DNA of 64,000 bases. Origin: DASYKS01 sp035995205. GTDB taxonomy: Bacteria; Acidobacteriota; Thermoanaerobaculia; Multivoradales; UBA5704. Numbering within the stretch: the stretch's first letter is position 1; each line of letters opens with the position of its first letter. Below the pieces are notes generated by a model, which ran no database searches, was not told the DNA's origin, and saw only the letters and a program-made list of their open reading frames with translations. Positions 7,993-16,517 of the stretch are shown here, piece by piece. Both the position numbers and the translations under genes were made by a program. The stretch is taken from assembly GCA_035995205.1 (NCBI GenBank), contig DASYKS010000093.1:4469-68468 (forward strand). The letters are read 5' to 3'.

Positions 7993-8672
7993 CGATCCTT
8001 CAGCGGATAGGTTCAGCTCTTCTCGTGGTGGGTTTGGTGCAGGGCTGCGCGACGTCGGGCCCTGTCGGCAAGGGGCAGCTGGTGGCCGAGGTTACCTCGG
8101 AGCCCGCCGGGCTCGCCGTTTCGTTTCGCGGCAAGCCGGCCGGCAAGACCCCTTTTCACCGGCCGATCGCGAGCCTTGCCGAGGTCTCCCAGTTCCAGGC
8201 GGTGCGGGTGGAGCCGCAGACCACCGAGCGGCGTTTTCGGATCCTTGGACCGGATCGCGTGGAGGTTCTGATCCGCACCGGCTCGGAGCCTTCGGCCCTG
8301 GCCAAGGCGCTCGGCCTGTCGCGGGTGATCGTGTTCGACTACAGCGAGGCGACGACGTTCGAAGTCGACCACTACGAAATCAAACCGACGTTCGAGGCGC
8401 TGCTGTCCCGCCAGGCCGAATTGCTCACGAGCGCATTTTCAGGCATCGAGGTCTACGTTTGCGGTCATACCGACTCGACCGGACAAGAGGATCACAACCG
8501 GGTCTTGTCGCTACGCCGGGCCGAGGCGGTGAGCGCTTTTCTCACCGAGCATGGCGTCGATCCAAAGCGCTTGCGGACGCAGGGTTTCGGCGCCGACTAC
8601 CCCGTGGCTCCGAACTCCAGCGCGGAAAACCGGGCGCTCAACCGGCGGACCGAGATCGTCCTGCCGGATTAG
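7989..8672 (+). CDS. OmpA-family outer-membrane lipoprotein
   Basis: A 227-residue lipoprotein with a signal peptide ending in the lipobox LVQGC, giving lipidated Cys20. A short PEGA-like beta region (about 35-70, EPAGLAVSFRGKPAGKTPF) follows, then an OmpA C-terminal peptidoglycan-binding domain from about 130 to the end with the typical GHTDSTGQEDHNRVLSLRRA and NRRTEIV motifs. It probably tethers the outer membrane to the wall. Its ATG overlaps the kinase stop, so it is co-translated with a kinase that has a periplasmic domain; a shared role in envelope sensing is a reasonable inference. Confidence 0.92.
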   Translation: MTILQRIGSALLVVGLVQGCATSGPVGKGQLVAEVTSEPAGLAVSFRGKPAGKTPFHRPIASLAEVSQFQAVRVEPQTTERRFRILGPDRVEVLIRTGSEPSALAKALGLSRVIVFDYSEATTFEVDHYEIKPTFEALLSRQAELLTSAFSGIEVYVCGHTDSTGQEDHNRVLSLRRAEAVSAFLTEHGVDPKRLRTQGFGADYPVAPNSSAENRALNRRTEIVLPD

Positions 8673-8697
8673 TTCTCCAAACCGAACGAGGACCGGG

Positions 8698-8729
8698 CGG
8701 TAGGGGCGCACGGCCGTGCGCCCCTACCG
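8698..8729. terminator. Perfect 32-bp palindrome between convergent genes
   Basis: cggtaggggcgcacgg is followed directly by its exact reverse complement, giving a 16-bp stem without spacer between the OmpA gene (+) and the amidohydrolase gene (-). It is well placed to end transcription from both sides, although neither side has a clear T-run. GC-rich palindromes of this type are also common as dispersed repeats in many genomes. Confidence 0.7.
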
Positions 8730-8732
8730 TGC

Positions 8733-10364
8733 TCAGTGCAGCACGCCCGCGTCCCAGACCACGTCGCCGCCGACCAGGGTGAGCAGGCTGGTGGTGCCCG
8801 GCACCGCGGGCGGTGGAATGGTGAAGATGTCCTGCGACAGCACCGCGAGGTCGGCGAGATAGCCGGGCCGAATCGATCCCTTCTGCCACTCCTGGAACTC
8901 GGCCGCCGCCGAACCGCGGGTGTAGGCCGTCACGGCTTCCTCCATCGTCAGAGCCTCGGCCGGATGGAACGGATGGATCACGGCCAGGAAGAGATCGAGG
9001 AACGGATTCGCCTGGCCGGCGTCCGAGCCGAATGCCAGGTGCACCCCCGAAGCGAGCAGCGTGTGCAGCGGCTGGATCACCGCCGCGCGGGCGGGACCGA
9101 CCGCGGGCGAAAAGTCGAGAGCCAGATGGGTCGGATTCTGGACCACGATCGCGCCCAGGTTCTCGACCCGGTCGATCTGCTCGGGATGGAGAAAATCGCC
9201 GTGCTCGATGCGCGGGCGCAGCAGCTGCCAGATGAACGGCGGTGCCGCACTCTCCAACGCGCCGAGGAGGTTGTCGAGCGCCCGGTCGCCCACCGTATGG
9301 AAGAGCAGCTGGTCGCGCACCGGAAGGCCGAACAGGCTGCGATGTACGGCCTGGTTGAGCTGGCTCGGGGTGAGGTTGAAGTGGCCGATGCCGGGAAAGT
9401 CGACGTACGGCTCGCGGAGGTAGGCGCTCCGCTCGATCGGCGTGCCGTCGAGCAGCCACTTGATTCCCGACCAGGTCAGCCGGTCGGTAGGATCGAACGA
9501 GGGAGCCTGGCACGGTTCGTTCTGGGTCAACGGCACGCACATCGAGCGCACCCGGATCGCGAGGTCGGCATTCGAAAGGATTTGCACGCTCCGCGCCCGG
9601 GTGACGCCGATCGTCATCTCCTGGACCGAGGTCACGCCGACCTGCGCCGCCGCCGCGGTGAGCCCCTCGAACTGCGCGCGTAGCACGGCGTCAGGCACGA
9701 CGGCACGAATGGAGCGGATCACCCGGAACAGCGCGTACTCGTTGACGATGCCGTTGATCGTGCCATTGGAGAAGCGGCCGTAGGAACCGCCGAACGGATC
9801 GGGATCGTGCACGCCGATCCCCGCGACCGCCATCGCCTTGCCGTTGATCACCCCGCTGTGCGACGACCAGGTGATCAGCAGGACGGGATTGTTCGGGGAG
9901 ACGGGATCGAGCGCGAGGCGGGTCGCCGCCGGATCGAGAATCACGTTCTCGCCGACGAACGAGAGGATCCACTCGCCCGGCACCGCTACGGCCACCGCCT
10001 GCGCCACCTGATCCACCGCGACGGCGAGGCTCGGCCCCGGACCAGGGATGTCGATCGGCGGCAGCGTCAAGCGCGGGAACCCGACTCCCATATGGATATG
10101 GGCGTCGTTCATGCCCGGCATCAAAACCCGGCCGCCGAGGTCGATCGACCGCGTGTGCGGTCCGGCCAGGGCGCGCACCGGAGCGTCGTTGCCGACCGCG
10201 ACGATTCGCTTGCCGCGGATCGCAACGGCTTGCGCCCAGGGGTGATCGGAGTCGGCGGTGAAGACTTTGCCGTGGTAGAGAATGGTGTCGGCCGGCGGCA
10301 GCGCGAAGGAGGGCAGGGCGAAGAGAAGCAGCAGGACTGACAGCGGGAGGAACGTCCGGCGCAT
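8733..10364 (-). CDS. Secreted amidohydrolase family protein (YtcJ-like)
   Basis: A 543-residue metal-dependent hydrolase of the amidohydrolase superfamily, YtcJ-like subgroup; substrate unknown. A Sec signal peptide (MRRTFLPLSVLLLLFALPSFA) suggests a periplasmic location. The small beta domain (ADTILYHGKVFTAD) is followed by the metal-binding HxH (His89, His91 in NDAHIHMG), the His of FHTVGDRALD, and the late LAFGSDAG motif carrying the catalytic Asp. The C-terminal part returns to the composite beta domain (GYLADLAVLSQDIF). Length and motif order are normal. It is transcribed alone and converges on the OmpA gene. Confidence 0.9.
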   Translation of the reverse strand: MRRTFLPLSVLLLLFALPSFALPPADTILYHGKVFTADSDHPWAQAVAIRGKRIVAVGNDAPVRALAGPHTRSIDLGGRVLMPGMNDAHIHMGVGFPRLTLPPIDIPGPGPSLAVAVDQVAQAVAVAVPGEWILSFVGENVILDPAATRLALDPVSPNNPVLLITWSSHSGVINGKAMAVAGIGVHDPDPFGGSYGRFSNGTINGIVNEYALFRVIRSIRAVVPDAVLRAQFEGLTAAAAQVGVTSVQEMTIGVTRARSVQILSNADLAIRVRSMCVPLTQNEPCQAPSFDPTDRLTWSGIKWLLDGTPIERSAYLREPYVDFPGIGHFNLTPSQLNQAVHRSLFGLPVRDQLLFHTVGDRALDNLLGALESAAPPFIWQLLRPRIEHGDFLHPEQIDRVENLGAIVVQNPTHLALDFSPAVGPARAAVIQPLHTLLASGVHLAFGSDAGQANPFLDLFLAVIHPFHPAEALTMEEAVTAYTRGSAAAEFQEWQKGSIRPGYLADLAVLSQDIFTIPPPAVPGTTSLLTLVGGDVVWDAGVLH

Positions 10365-10454
10365 GGGTTGGGGCTCCTTATCGATCGATCGTTGGACCTC
10401 TCCTTAAGGAGTGCCGGGGCGGGCTGTTTTGGGGCGGCGGTCCCCTTCAGTACC

Positions 10455-10590
10455 TCACTCGATCGAAAAATCGATCAGCTCGGCGGGGCAAAGCTTACTG
10501 AGCAGAACCTGGTAGGAGCCTGCGCTTGCCGAACCCGTCGCCACCGGTGAATCGACGAACAGGTAGTAGAGGGTACGAGACGTCGGTGTT
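10455..10590 (-). pseudogene. Possible 3' remnant of a secreted protein (PPC-like domain)
   Basis: About 45 codons in the minus frame ending at 10455 read ...RTLYYLFVDSPVATGSASAGSYQV... and end LCPAELIDFSIE. The YYLFVD...GSYQVLL pattern resembles the last strands of pre-peptidase C-terminal (PPC) domains of secreted hydrolases. No start or upstream coding sequence of that kind is visible in frame, so this would be a decayed 3' end. The call rests on pattern similarity over a short stretch. The rest of the 286-bp gap between the amidohydrolase and the zinc-ribbon gene shows only a 12-bp palindrome ctccttaaggag at 10400-10411. Confidence 0.35.
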
Positions 10591-10650
10591 AACTTTGGTG
10601 CCTTGCCCCTTGACGGATCGCCCTCCGAGCCAGAGAATCCAGTAAACCTC

Positions 10651-11232
10651 ATGAACTGCCTCAAGTGCGGTGCCGAGCTTTCGGCGGATACCTCGGAGTG
10701 TCCGCGTTGCGGCGTGCTGGTCGCCAAAGCGCGCGTGCGCCCCCCCACCCTGGCGGTGCCGTTCGCCACACTTCTCGCCGAACCCGCGCCGGACGCAGCC
10801 CCCTCGGCGAGCCCTGCCGCCCCCGCGCCCGCTCCGCCGAAACCTCCTTTCGGCATCGTCACCGAGACCATGATCGACTCGCTGGAGAACACCCGCTCCT
10901 GGGTGAGGATCATCGTGTTCTCCTCGGCGTTCACCTTCCTGCTCCTGCTGACCGGCGGGATCTTCGCCTACTTCACGATCGACGCGCTCCGCGGGAAATT
11001 CGACAACCGCCTGCTGATCTCCTTCGCGGCGGCGCTCTCGATCAGCGCCTTCTCCTTCCTCCTCCTCAAGGACTACGCGAACGCCATCGAGCGGATCCGC
11101 GGCGATCAGCCCACCCGAGCCCTCGAAGACGCGATCGCCGCGCAGGAAAAGATCTGGCGCGTCCAGGGAGCGTTGGTGCTGCTCTCCTGGTTGCTGGTCC
11201 TATTCCTCTTCGCCCTCTCGCGGATCGGTTGA
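10651..11232 (+). CDS. Zinc-ribbon membrane protein
   Basis: A 193-residue protein starting at the ATG at 10651 (MNCLKCGAEL); an upstream TTG would only add a non-conserved stretch. Cys3, Cys6, Cys17 and Cys20 form a CxxC-N10-CxxC zinc ribbon. A Pro/Ala linker leads to three transmembrane segments (IIVFSSAFTFLLLLTGGIF, LLISFAAALSISAFSFLLL, and one at the extreme C-terminus). Function unknown; zinc-ribbon plus membrane helices is a common layout for uncharacterised bacterial membrane proteins. A REP-like palindrome follows the gene. Confidence 0.75.
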   Translation: MNCLKCGAELSADTSECPRCGVLVAKARVRPPTLAVPFATLLAEPAPDAAPSASPAAPAPAPPKPPFGIVTETMIDSLENTRSWVRIIVFSSAFTFLLLLTGGIFAYFTIDALRGKFDNRLLISFAAALSISAFSFLLLKDYANAIERIRGDQPTRALEDAIAAQEKIWRVQGALVLLSWLLVLFLFALSRIG

Positions 11233-11273
11233 CGAGGGACGGGAGTCCCCCCGACGTTCGGGAGCATGAAACT

Positions 11274-11325
11274 TGGGACCGCCGAGCTCCAGCTCGGCAC
11301 CGAGGCGGCCGGGATCGCCGGAGCT
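11274..11325. repeat. REP-like palindrome, copy 1
   Basis: ttgggaccgccgagctccag continuing to ctcggcaccgaggcggccgg belongs to a family with four copies in the window (also 11795-11846, 21259-21340, 53841-53923). The core gccgagct-cc-agctcggc is itself a hairpin. It lies 40 bp after the zinc-ribbon gene and may also end its transcription. Confidence 0.7.
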
Positions 11326-11398
11326 GCGACGGCGAGGGGCGTGGAACCTACGGGCTCCACGCCCTGGTTGAATCAACGATCCCCAGGACGGTCTGGGG

Positions 11399-11593
11399 CT
11401 AGAAGCAGGCCCTGACGCAGGTAACGCAGGTAAAGCCCACGTCGGTGGTGCAGAGACAAGCCGAGACACCGTCGTTACATTGCGTGCGCGGGACGGTTTG
11501 CGGCTCCGGACGCCCGCCGACCGCCGAATTCCACTGAGAAAGTTCTACCAGCGTCTCTCGCGAGAGTCCCAGCTTCCGGACCTTCCTTCTCAT
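11399..11593 (-). CDS. RiPP precursor peptide with lanthipeptide-type leader
   Basis: A 64-residue peptide. Two adjacent ATGs exist (11596, 11593); the second is best placed for the GAGAGG ribosome site. The leader MRRKVRKLGLSRETLVELSQ runs to AVGG (Gly26-Gly27), matching the K-L-x-L-[SN]-[KR]-E-T-x-x-x-L leader pattern of class I lanthipeptide-type natural-product precursors with a double-glycine cleavage site. The core of 37 residues holds six Cys (39, 46, 48, 56, 59, 63) and many Thr/Ser. No modification enzyme or transporter gene is visible nearby, so it is an orphan precursor. A second one with the same leader lies at 63555-63758. Confidence 0.7.
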   Translation of the reverse strand: MRRKVRKLGLSRETLVELSQWNSAVGGRPEPQTVPRTQCNDGVSACLCTTDVGFTCVTCVRACF

Positions 11594-11648
11594 CATGGCC
11601 TCTCTTCTCTGTCTAGATCGTGCGACGAAATGCCGCAATGAGAAAGTA

Positions 11649-11762
11649 TCAGGTGGCCGCGGTCATTCGGCTTTCGATCTCGGCGATCTTCGCGAGCCCT
11701 TCTTCTCGATCGGCAGGCCCCTCTGCAAGCTCCAGGTATTTCTTGAGGTCGTCGATCGCCGG
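11649..11762 (-). pseudogene. Probable 3' remnant of a TPR-type gene
   Basis: The last 37 codons of a long minus-strand frame, from PAIDDLKKYLELAEGPADRE to IAEIESRM, resemble the final helix pair of tetratricopeptide-repeat proteins. Upstream, the same frame runs through a REP-like palindrome and then the 21-nt repeat array, which give heptad-like nonsense, so the rest of the gene has probably been replaced. It could alternatively be the end of one long repetitive protein spanning 11649-12416, but the repeats translate in all frames and support no particular one. Confidence 0.4.
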
Positions 11763-11794
11763 TGCCCGCGGCTCCGTCACCCGAGCCCTGCTCC

Positions 11795-11846
11795 CAAACC
11801 CTGGGACTGCCGAGTCCAGCTCGGCACCGAGGCGGCCGGGATCGCC
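11795..11846. repeat. REP-like palindrome, copy 2
   Basis: ctgggactgccgagtccagc continuing with tcggcaccgaggcggccggg. It matches copy 1 closely, including its right-hand part gatcgcc. It is embedded in the decayed region between the RiPP precursor and the 21-nt repeat array. Confidence 0.65.
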
Positions 11847-11884
11847 AAAGCGATCGAGTGGTCGGCCGGCGCGCTCTCTCGAAG

Positions 11885-12386
11885 GTGTCTCCGCCCGCCC
11901 CGAAGAGATCTTCGGACCTTCCTGAGATGTCTCCCGGCCGACCGAAGAGAACTCCGGACCGTCCGAAGGCGTCTCCCGGCCGACCGAAGAGAGCTCCGGA
12001 CCGTCCGAAGGCGTCTTCCGGCCGATGGAAGAGAGCTCCGGATCGTCCGGAAGGGTTCCGGGTGTCCGGGAATTCTCTTCCGTCCGTCCGTAGCGGACTC
12101 CGGACCGACCGTGAGCTTCTTCGGATCGACCGTGAGCTTCTTCGGACGATCGGGAGCTCTCTTCCGACTGCCGGGAGTCTTCTTCCGTGACCACGGAGTC
12201 GTGCGGCTCCTTCCGGTGAACGTTCCCGGCCGTCCGTGAAGATCTCCGGACGAGCCGGGGAGTCTCTTCGGTCGGTCCGGAGATCTCTTCGGTCGGTCCG
12301 GAGATCTCTTCGGTCGATCGGGAGATCTCTTCGGACGGTCCGGAGACGTCTTCGGTCGATCCGGAGACGTCTTCCGACGGCCCGGC
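11885..12386. repeat. Tandem array of degenerate 21-nt units in two orientations
   Basis: About 500 bp are largely built of 21-nt units. The left half (about 11940-12060) has units such as gaccgaagagagctccggac(c); the right half (12254-12382) has the reverse complement, e.g. tcggtccggagatctcttcg(g), so the array is a large imperfect inverted structure. A 28-nt stretch at 12118-12145 recurs exactly at 17422-17449. The right half starts gccggggagtctcttcgg and ends ttccgacggcc with five full units (12272-12376), and is echoed by the element at 17411-17518. All frames stay open because 21 is a multiple of three, which creates spurious ORFs. Immediately after the array (about 12390-12580) one plus frame reads VAIGTVARAGYSFRDGKFGD and ends at 12580, perhaps another gene remnant. 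Confidence 0.85.
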
Positions 12387-12635
12387 GCAACGCGATCTTC
12401 GGGTCGCGATCGGCACCGTGGCCCGCGCCGGCTACAGCTTTCGCGACGGCAAGTTCGGCGACGCGCGGTACTATAGGATGCCCGCTCGGTCATCACCGGC
12501 GGAATCGCGGTCCGATAGTAGCCTCTCGGGGCTCGGGTCTACCCGGGACCCTGTGAACGACCCGATGGCGGCGGCCTGAGCCGATGACTGGGTCATGCCG
12601 CCGCCGTTAGGCTCGGCGACTGGGAAGGAGCTCTC

Positions 12636-15600
12636 GTGGTCCGCGGGTCTTCGGGTTTCGGCGGGGGAAGCCAAATAAAAGGCATCGCAGCCGGGGTCAT
12701 GGCCGCCACCTTCGGAATCGCGGTCTCGTTCGTTGCGGGCCATAACGGCTGGCTCGCATCGATGTTCGGCGCTTCTTTCGGGGTGTCGTTCGGTGAGGCT
12801 GCCAAGTGGATCGGCGGAGTCATCGGCAACCTGTCGGCCGAGAAGTTGTCCGAGCGCAGGAAGTCACGCCTTCCCGTCCCCGACGAGCTCATCACCAATC
12901 ACGACCTCCAGCGCCTCTCCGCGGCCGCGCTGTCGCGCGCCCTGACTCTGATCGCCGACGATCATCTGCTCTGGTCGAAGGCGGAGTCGGCCACCATTCA
13001 CAAGATGGCGGACATCGGAGAGTCGAACCTGGCGAGCGTGCTGGTTCCGGTTGCCGGCGACCCTCCGCTCGACGTGGCCAAGCTGTTCGATCGGATCGCA
13101 GCCCGGGGCGATTCGTTCGACTTCCCCTCGACCTCGATTCCTGACGACGTCCGCGGCAACTGGACCATGATCCTTACTCGACTCTACGTCCTGACCGGCG
13201 TCCGTTTCACCGGGGACGTCGACCGCCTGATCCGCCATCTGGACCACACCTACTGGTTCATGGTCCGCGAATTACTCAAGCGGGACGGGATCGGCGAGGG
13301 ACCGTTCAGCGGCAAGGCCTATCGGGCACTCGAGATTCAATCGACCGCGTGGCTGGTGGTGCTCGCGCGCCAGAATCGCAAATCGGTCCGCGCTCTGGCT
13401 CAGCGTGTCGATGCCGCGGACGACGCGTCACAGCAGCGTTTCGAGCAACTGCTGGCCGCGATCAAGGAGCGGGAGCCGTTCCTGGTCGATGCGATCGCGG
13501 TCCAGATCCGCGATGCCAGCGACCGGACCGCCGAGGCGCTCAAAACCCAGCGCGCGCTCTTCACCGCGGTCGGGAGCGGCCTCAATCATCTGCTCGACGT
13601 CGTGGTCACTCGACTCGATCGGATCGAGAAGCTCCAGCGCGAGTTGCTGGAGGAGACCCGCCGCCGTCATCGGCTCGAGCTCCGCCCAACGGCGCAAGCC
13701 GTGTTCGATTATCTGGTCGCCACCGGGCACAAGCAGCGGGGCGGCCCCGACGGTCGTCCCGAGAACGAGGATGGCTCGACCGATCTGGTGATGCAGGACG
13801 CGACTGGAGCAGTGGGCTGGTATTGCTGCGCCGAGGGCTGGGTCACCGAGAATCATGTCGATAATCTCCTGGCCCGAGCGGAGGGGAGTGGCACCCCGCT
13901 GGTCCTGGTCACCTCCCATCGGCTGCTCGACGGAGTTCAGGAGTACGCCGCGAGTAACGGGGTTCGATTGCTCAGCCTTCGCGCGCTGGTGATCGAGCTC
14001 CTCAAGCTCGAGGAGTACCCGGAGCTGCTCGACGCCCGGGTCGCCGATCGGATCGCCGAAGAGAGCTGGTTCGTGGCCCCCCGCTTCTCGGTCGAGTCCC
14101 GCCGCCGGGACGCGCTCGATCGGACCATCAGCGAGGGAGTCGAATCCTTCGTCGACGAATGGCTCAAGGACGATACTCCGGAGGCCGTCGTCCTCCTCGG
14201 CGACTACGGCGCCGGCAAGAGCGCCGTGGTCAGCCGAATCGCCCGGGACCGGTTCCTTAAGTTCGAGCGGGCCGGCGACCGATTGCCGGTTTCGCTCCGG
14301 GCCGCCGATCGACCGGGAATCACCTCTTTCAATGACATCCTCGAGGAGTTCGGGCGGCGGTCGGGGAGCCGTCTGGGGGAGCCGACCGTATTCCAGTCCC
14401 TGGCCGACGCGGGACGGCTACTGGTGGTGTTCGACGGTCTCGACGAGTTGGTGGTCAACAAGTCGGCCGACGCGTTTCGCGGTTTACTGGCGCTCTACGA
14501 AGGAATCGACCGCCGGACCAAGCTCCTTCTCACTTGTCGAACCAACGCGTTTCGGAGCCGCCAGGAAGAGACCAGCGCGGCCGGCGATCCCGGGGTTCGA
14601 ACCCGGCAGCCGTTCGTCTTCTGGCGGATCCGACTCGAGCCATTCGACGAGTCGCACGTGCGCGAATATCTCCGGCGGCGGCTCCCGGCGGAGAGCGTCG
14701 AGCCGGTGGCCGCGATGATGATGGATGTCTACGATCTCCGGAATCTGGCCGAGCGCCCGGTCCTCCTCGACATGATCGTTTCGAACTGGGAGGCGGTGAA
14801 GCGCGAGGCCGAGCGCCGGCCGGGGAAACCGATCGAGGTGGGGGACCTGTATCGAGTCTACATCGGACGCTGGCTCGACGACGCGAAGCGGCCTAACGCC
14901 ATGCTCACCGCCCCGGAGCGGGTCCGGTTGATGACCCGGATCGCCGTCTGGATGGCGGAGGAATCGACCGCCGATCTCCCGGCCGATGCCCTCGCCACCC
15001 GAATGGAGGAGGCGCTGGGCCGCGGGTTCGGGACCAACGACGCGATCGAGCGCGAGGTCCGGCTCCAGAGCTTCCTGGTCCGCGGCGCCGACGACCAGTA
15101 CTACTTCGCCCACCGCTCGTTCCAGGAGTACTTCCTCTCGATCCAGGTAGCCGACGAGATTCGCGAGGGCCGGCCCGCCCTCCTGGCCAAGGACTTGCTC
15201 CAGCGGGAAGTGTTTCAGTTCGTCAGCGTTCACGGCCCAACCGCCGACGATGCCTGGCGCCTGCTCGACCGGTCCAAGAGCGATCCCAACGCCGCGATCC
15301 TCAACGCCAACCTGCTCTCGGTCCTGCGCGATCTCAGTCCCGATTTCTCGGGCCGCGACCTGCGCGGGCTGCAGGCCGCGGACGCCGATCTTCGAGGCAC
15401 CGATTTCACCGACGCTCGGCTCGACGGCTGTCACCTGAAGGGGTGCGACATTCGAGACGCGAACTTCACTCGGGCCAATCTCAGCGGCTCTCTCCTCAAG
15501 GGACTGATCCTGGGGGTTCGTTCCGCCGCGAAATGCGTTCGATTCCGGCCCGACGCGGCCGAGGTGCTGGCCTCGGACGAGAACCACCAAGTCCTTCGGC

Positions 15601-16517
15601 TGCCGGTGCCGAACGGGGCGCCGATCGTGGTCCAGGTGCACACCGACTCGGTCACTTGCATCAGCGCGGCGCCGGGAGGACTGATCGCGAGCGGCGGATT
15701 CGACGGCCGGGTCCGCCTGAGCGAGAACGCGGGGCAGAAGACCCGGGTGATCACCAGTCACGGTGCGGTGGTCTACGGGGTCGCGATTCGTCCCGGGGCG
15801 AACCACGTCGCCAGCACCGACGCCAAGGGCCGGCTCAAGATCTGGGACCTGAAGCGGAGCGGCGTGGTCCTCGACAAGGAGGCCCACAAGCGGGCCGGCT
15901 ATACCGTCGAGTGGAGCCCGGCCGGCGATTGGCTCGCGATCGGCAGCTTCGATCAGACCGTCTCGCTCTGGCGATTCACCAATGCCCAATCGATTCGGCT
16001 GCTCGACAAGTTCACCCTCGAGGAGCACCAGGCGCTGGTCAATGGGGTTCGGTTCAGTTCCTGCGGCCGGTGGATCGCGGCCGCGAGCAACAACGGAACG
16101 ATCAAGGTCTGGGACCTCGAGCAGCGCCGGCTGCTGGCCGATCTGAAGGCCCAGCCGCGCAAGGACGACATCGAGTGGTCGGTTGCCTTCACCCCTGACG
16201 GCGCGACCCTGGCATCGGCCGGAGCCGACGGTTTCATCCGCCTCTGGGACTGGGAAGCGGGGACCCACCGCGGGTTCAAGGCTCACGATAATGAGATCTG
16301 GAGCCTCGACTTCGATCCCACGGGCCGCCTCCTCGCGAGCGGCTCGTTCGATGGGCGAGTCCGGGTCTGGGACGTGGCGACCGAAACGATGGTGTCGGAG
16401 TGGGCCTTTGGTCCACCGCAGGACGGCCTCCGAATGCAAGGCGCCGATCTCCGCGGGGCCAAAGGGTTGAGCCCGCTCCAGGAACGGGTCCTGACCCAGG
16501 CGGGAGGAGTCTTTTGA
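12636..16517 (+). CDS. NACHT-type STAND NTPase with pentapeptide and WD40 repeats
   Basis: A 1293-residue signal-transducing NTPase. The GTG start at 12636 follows ggaaggag. Order of parts: a Gly-rich hydrophobic stretch (about 14-55) that could insert in membrane; a helical region to about 340; a segment (about 350-465) resembling an Mrr-type restriction-endonuclease fold, with DGSTDLV near residue 379 but the usual Q-x-K replaced; a NACHT NTPase with P-loop GDYGAGKS (522-529) and Walker B VVFDGLDE (597-604); pentapeptide repeats (about 905-955); then WD40 repeats to the end. STAND proteins oligomerise when their repeats bind a trigger, and many act in phage defence; a sensor/effector role is inferred. 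Its stop overlaps the TTG of tyrA. Repeat elements lie on both sides of the pair. Confidence 0.88.
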   Translation: MVRGSSGFGGGSQIKGIAAGVMAATFGIAVSFVAGHNGWLASMFGASFGVSFGEAAKWIGGVIGNLSAEKLSERRKSRLPVPDELITNHDLQRLSAAALSRALTLIADDHLLWSKAESATIHKMADIGESNLASVLVPVAGDPPLDVAKLFDRIAARGDSFDFPSTSIPDDVRGNWTMILTRLYVLTGVRFTGDVDRLIRHLDHTYWFMVRELLKRDGIGEGPFSGKAYRALEIQSTAWLVVLARQNRKSVRALAQRVDAADDASQQRFEQLLAAIKEREPFLVDAIAVQIRDASDRTAEALKTQRALFTAVGSGLNHLLDVVVTRLDRIEKLQRELLEETRRRHRLELRPTAQAVFDYLVATGHKQRGGPDGRPENEDGSTDLVMQDATGAVGWYCCAEGWVTENHVDNLLARAEGSGTPLVLVTSHRLLDGVQEYAASNGVRLLSLRALVIELLKLEEYPELLDARVADRIAEESWFVAPRFSVESRRRDALDRTISEGVESFVDEWLKDDTPEAVVLLGDYGAGKSAVVSRIARDRFLKFERAGDRLPVSLRAADRPGITSFNDILEEFGRRSGSRLGEPTVFQSLADAGRLLVVFDGLDELVVNKSADAFRGLLALYEGIDRRTKLLLTCRTNAFRSRQEETSAAGDPGVRTRQPFVFWRIRLEPFDESHVREYLRRRLPAESVEPVAAMMMDVYDLRNLAERPVLLDMIVSNWEAVKREAERRPGKPIEVGDLYRVYIGRWLDDAKRPNAMLTAPERVRLMTRIAVWMAEESTADLPADALATRMEEALGRGFGTNDAIEREVRLQSFLVRGADDQYYFAHRSFQEYFLSIQVADEIREGRPALLAKDLLQREVFQFVSVHGPTADDAWRLLDRSKSDPNAAILNANLLSVLRDLSPDFSGRDLRGLQAADADLRGTDFTDARLDGCHLKGCDIRDANFTRANLSGSLLKGLILGVRSAAKCVRFRPDAAEVLASDENHQVLRLPVPNGAPIVVQVHTDSVTCISAAPGGLIASGGFDGRVRLSENAGQKTRVITSHGAVVYGVAIRPGANHVASTDAKGRLKIWDLKRSGVVLDKEAHKRAGYTVEWSPAGDWLAIGSFDQTVSLWRFTNAQSIRLLDKFTLEEHQALVNGVRFSSCGRWIAAASNNGTIKVWDLEQRRLLADLKAQPRKDDIEWSVAFTPDGATLASAGADGFIRLWDWEAGTHRGFKAHDNEIWSLDFDPTGRLLASGSFDGRVRVWDVATETMVSEWAFGPPQDGLRMQGADLRGAKGLSPLQERVLTQAGGVF

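Noticed and set aside
11885..12386. CRISPR array
   Set aside because: Units follow each other without unique spacers, drift in sequence and switch orientation; no cas genes are in the window.
11649..12496. Long ORFs through the 21-nt array on both strands, which look like heptad-repeat proteins
   Set aside because: The unit length is a multiple of three, so every frame stays open and gives a repetitive peptide. No frame has a ribosome site or a folded domain across the array.
12390..12580. Small gene after the repeat array (plus frame reading VAIGTVARAGYSFRDGKFGD)
   Set aside because: The frame looks coding-like but has no start codon with a ribosome site and runs back into the array; it may be a gene end left by rearrangement, so it is only mentioned under the array.
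14586..14605. tRNA T-arm-like sequence (ggggttcgaacccgg); a similar one lies near 17170
   Set aside because: Both lie inside conserved coding regions (NACHT gene and tyrA), and no acceptor or anticodon arms can be drawn around them.
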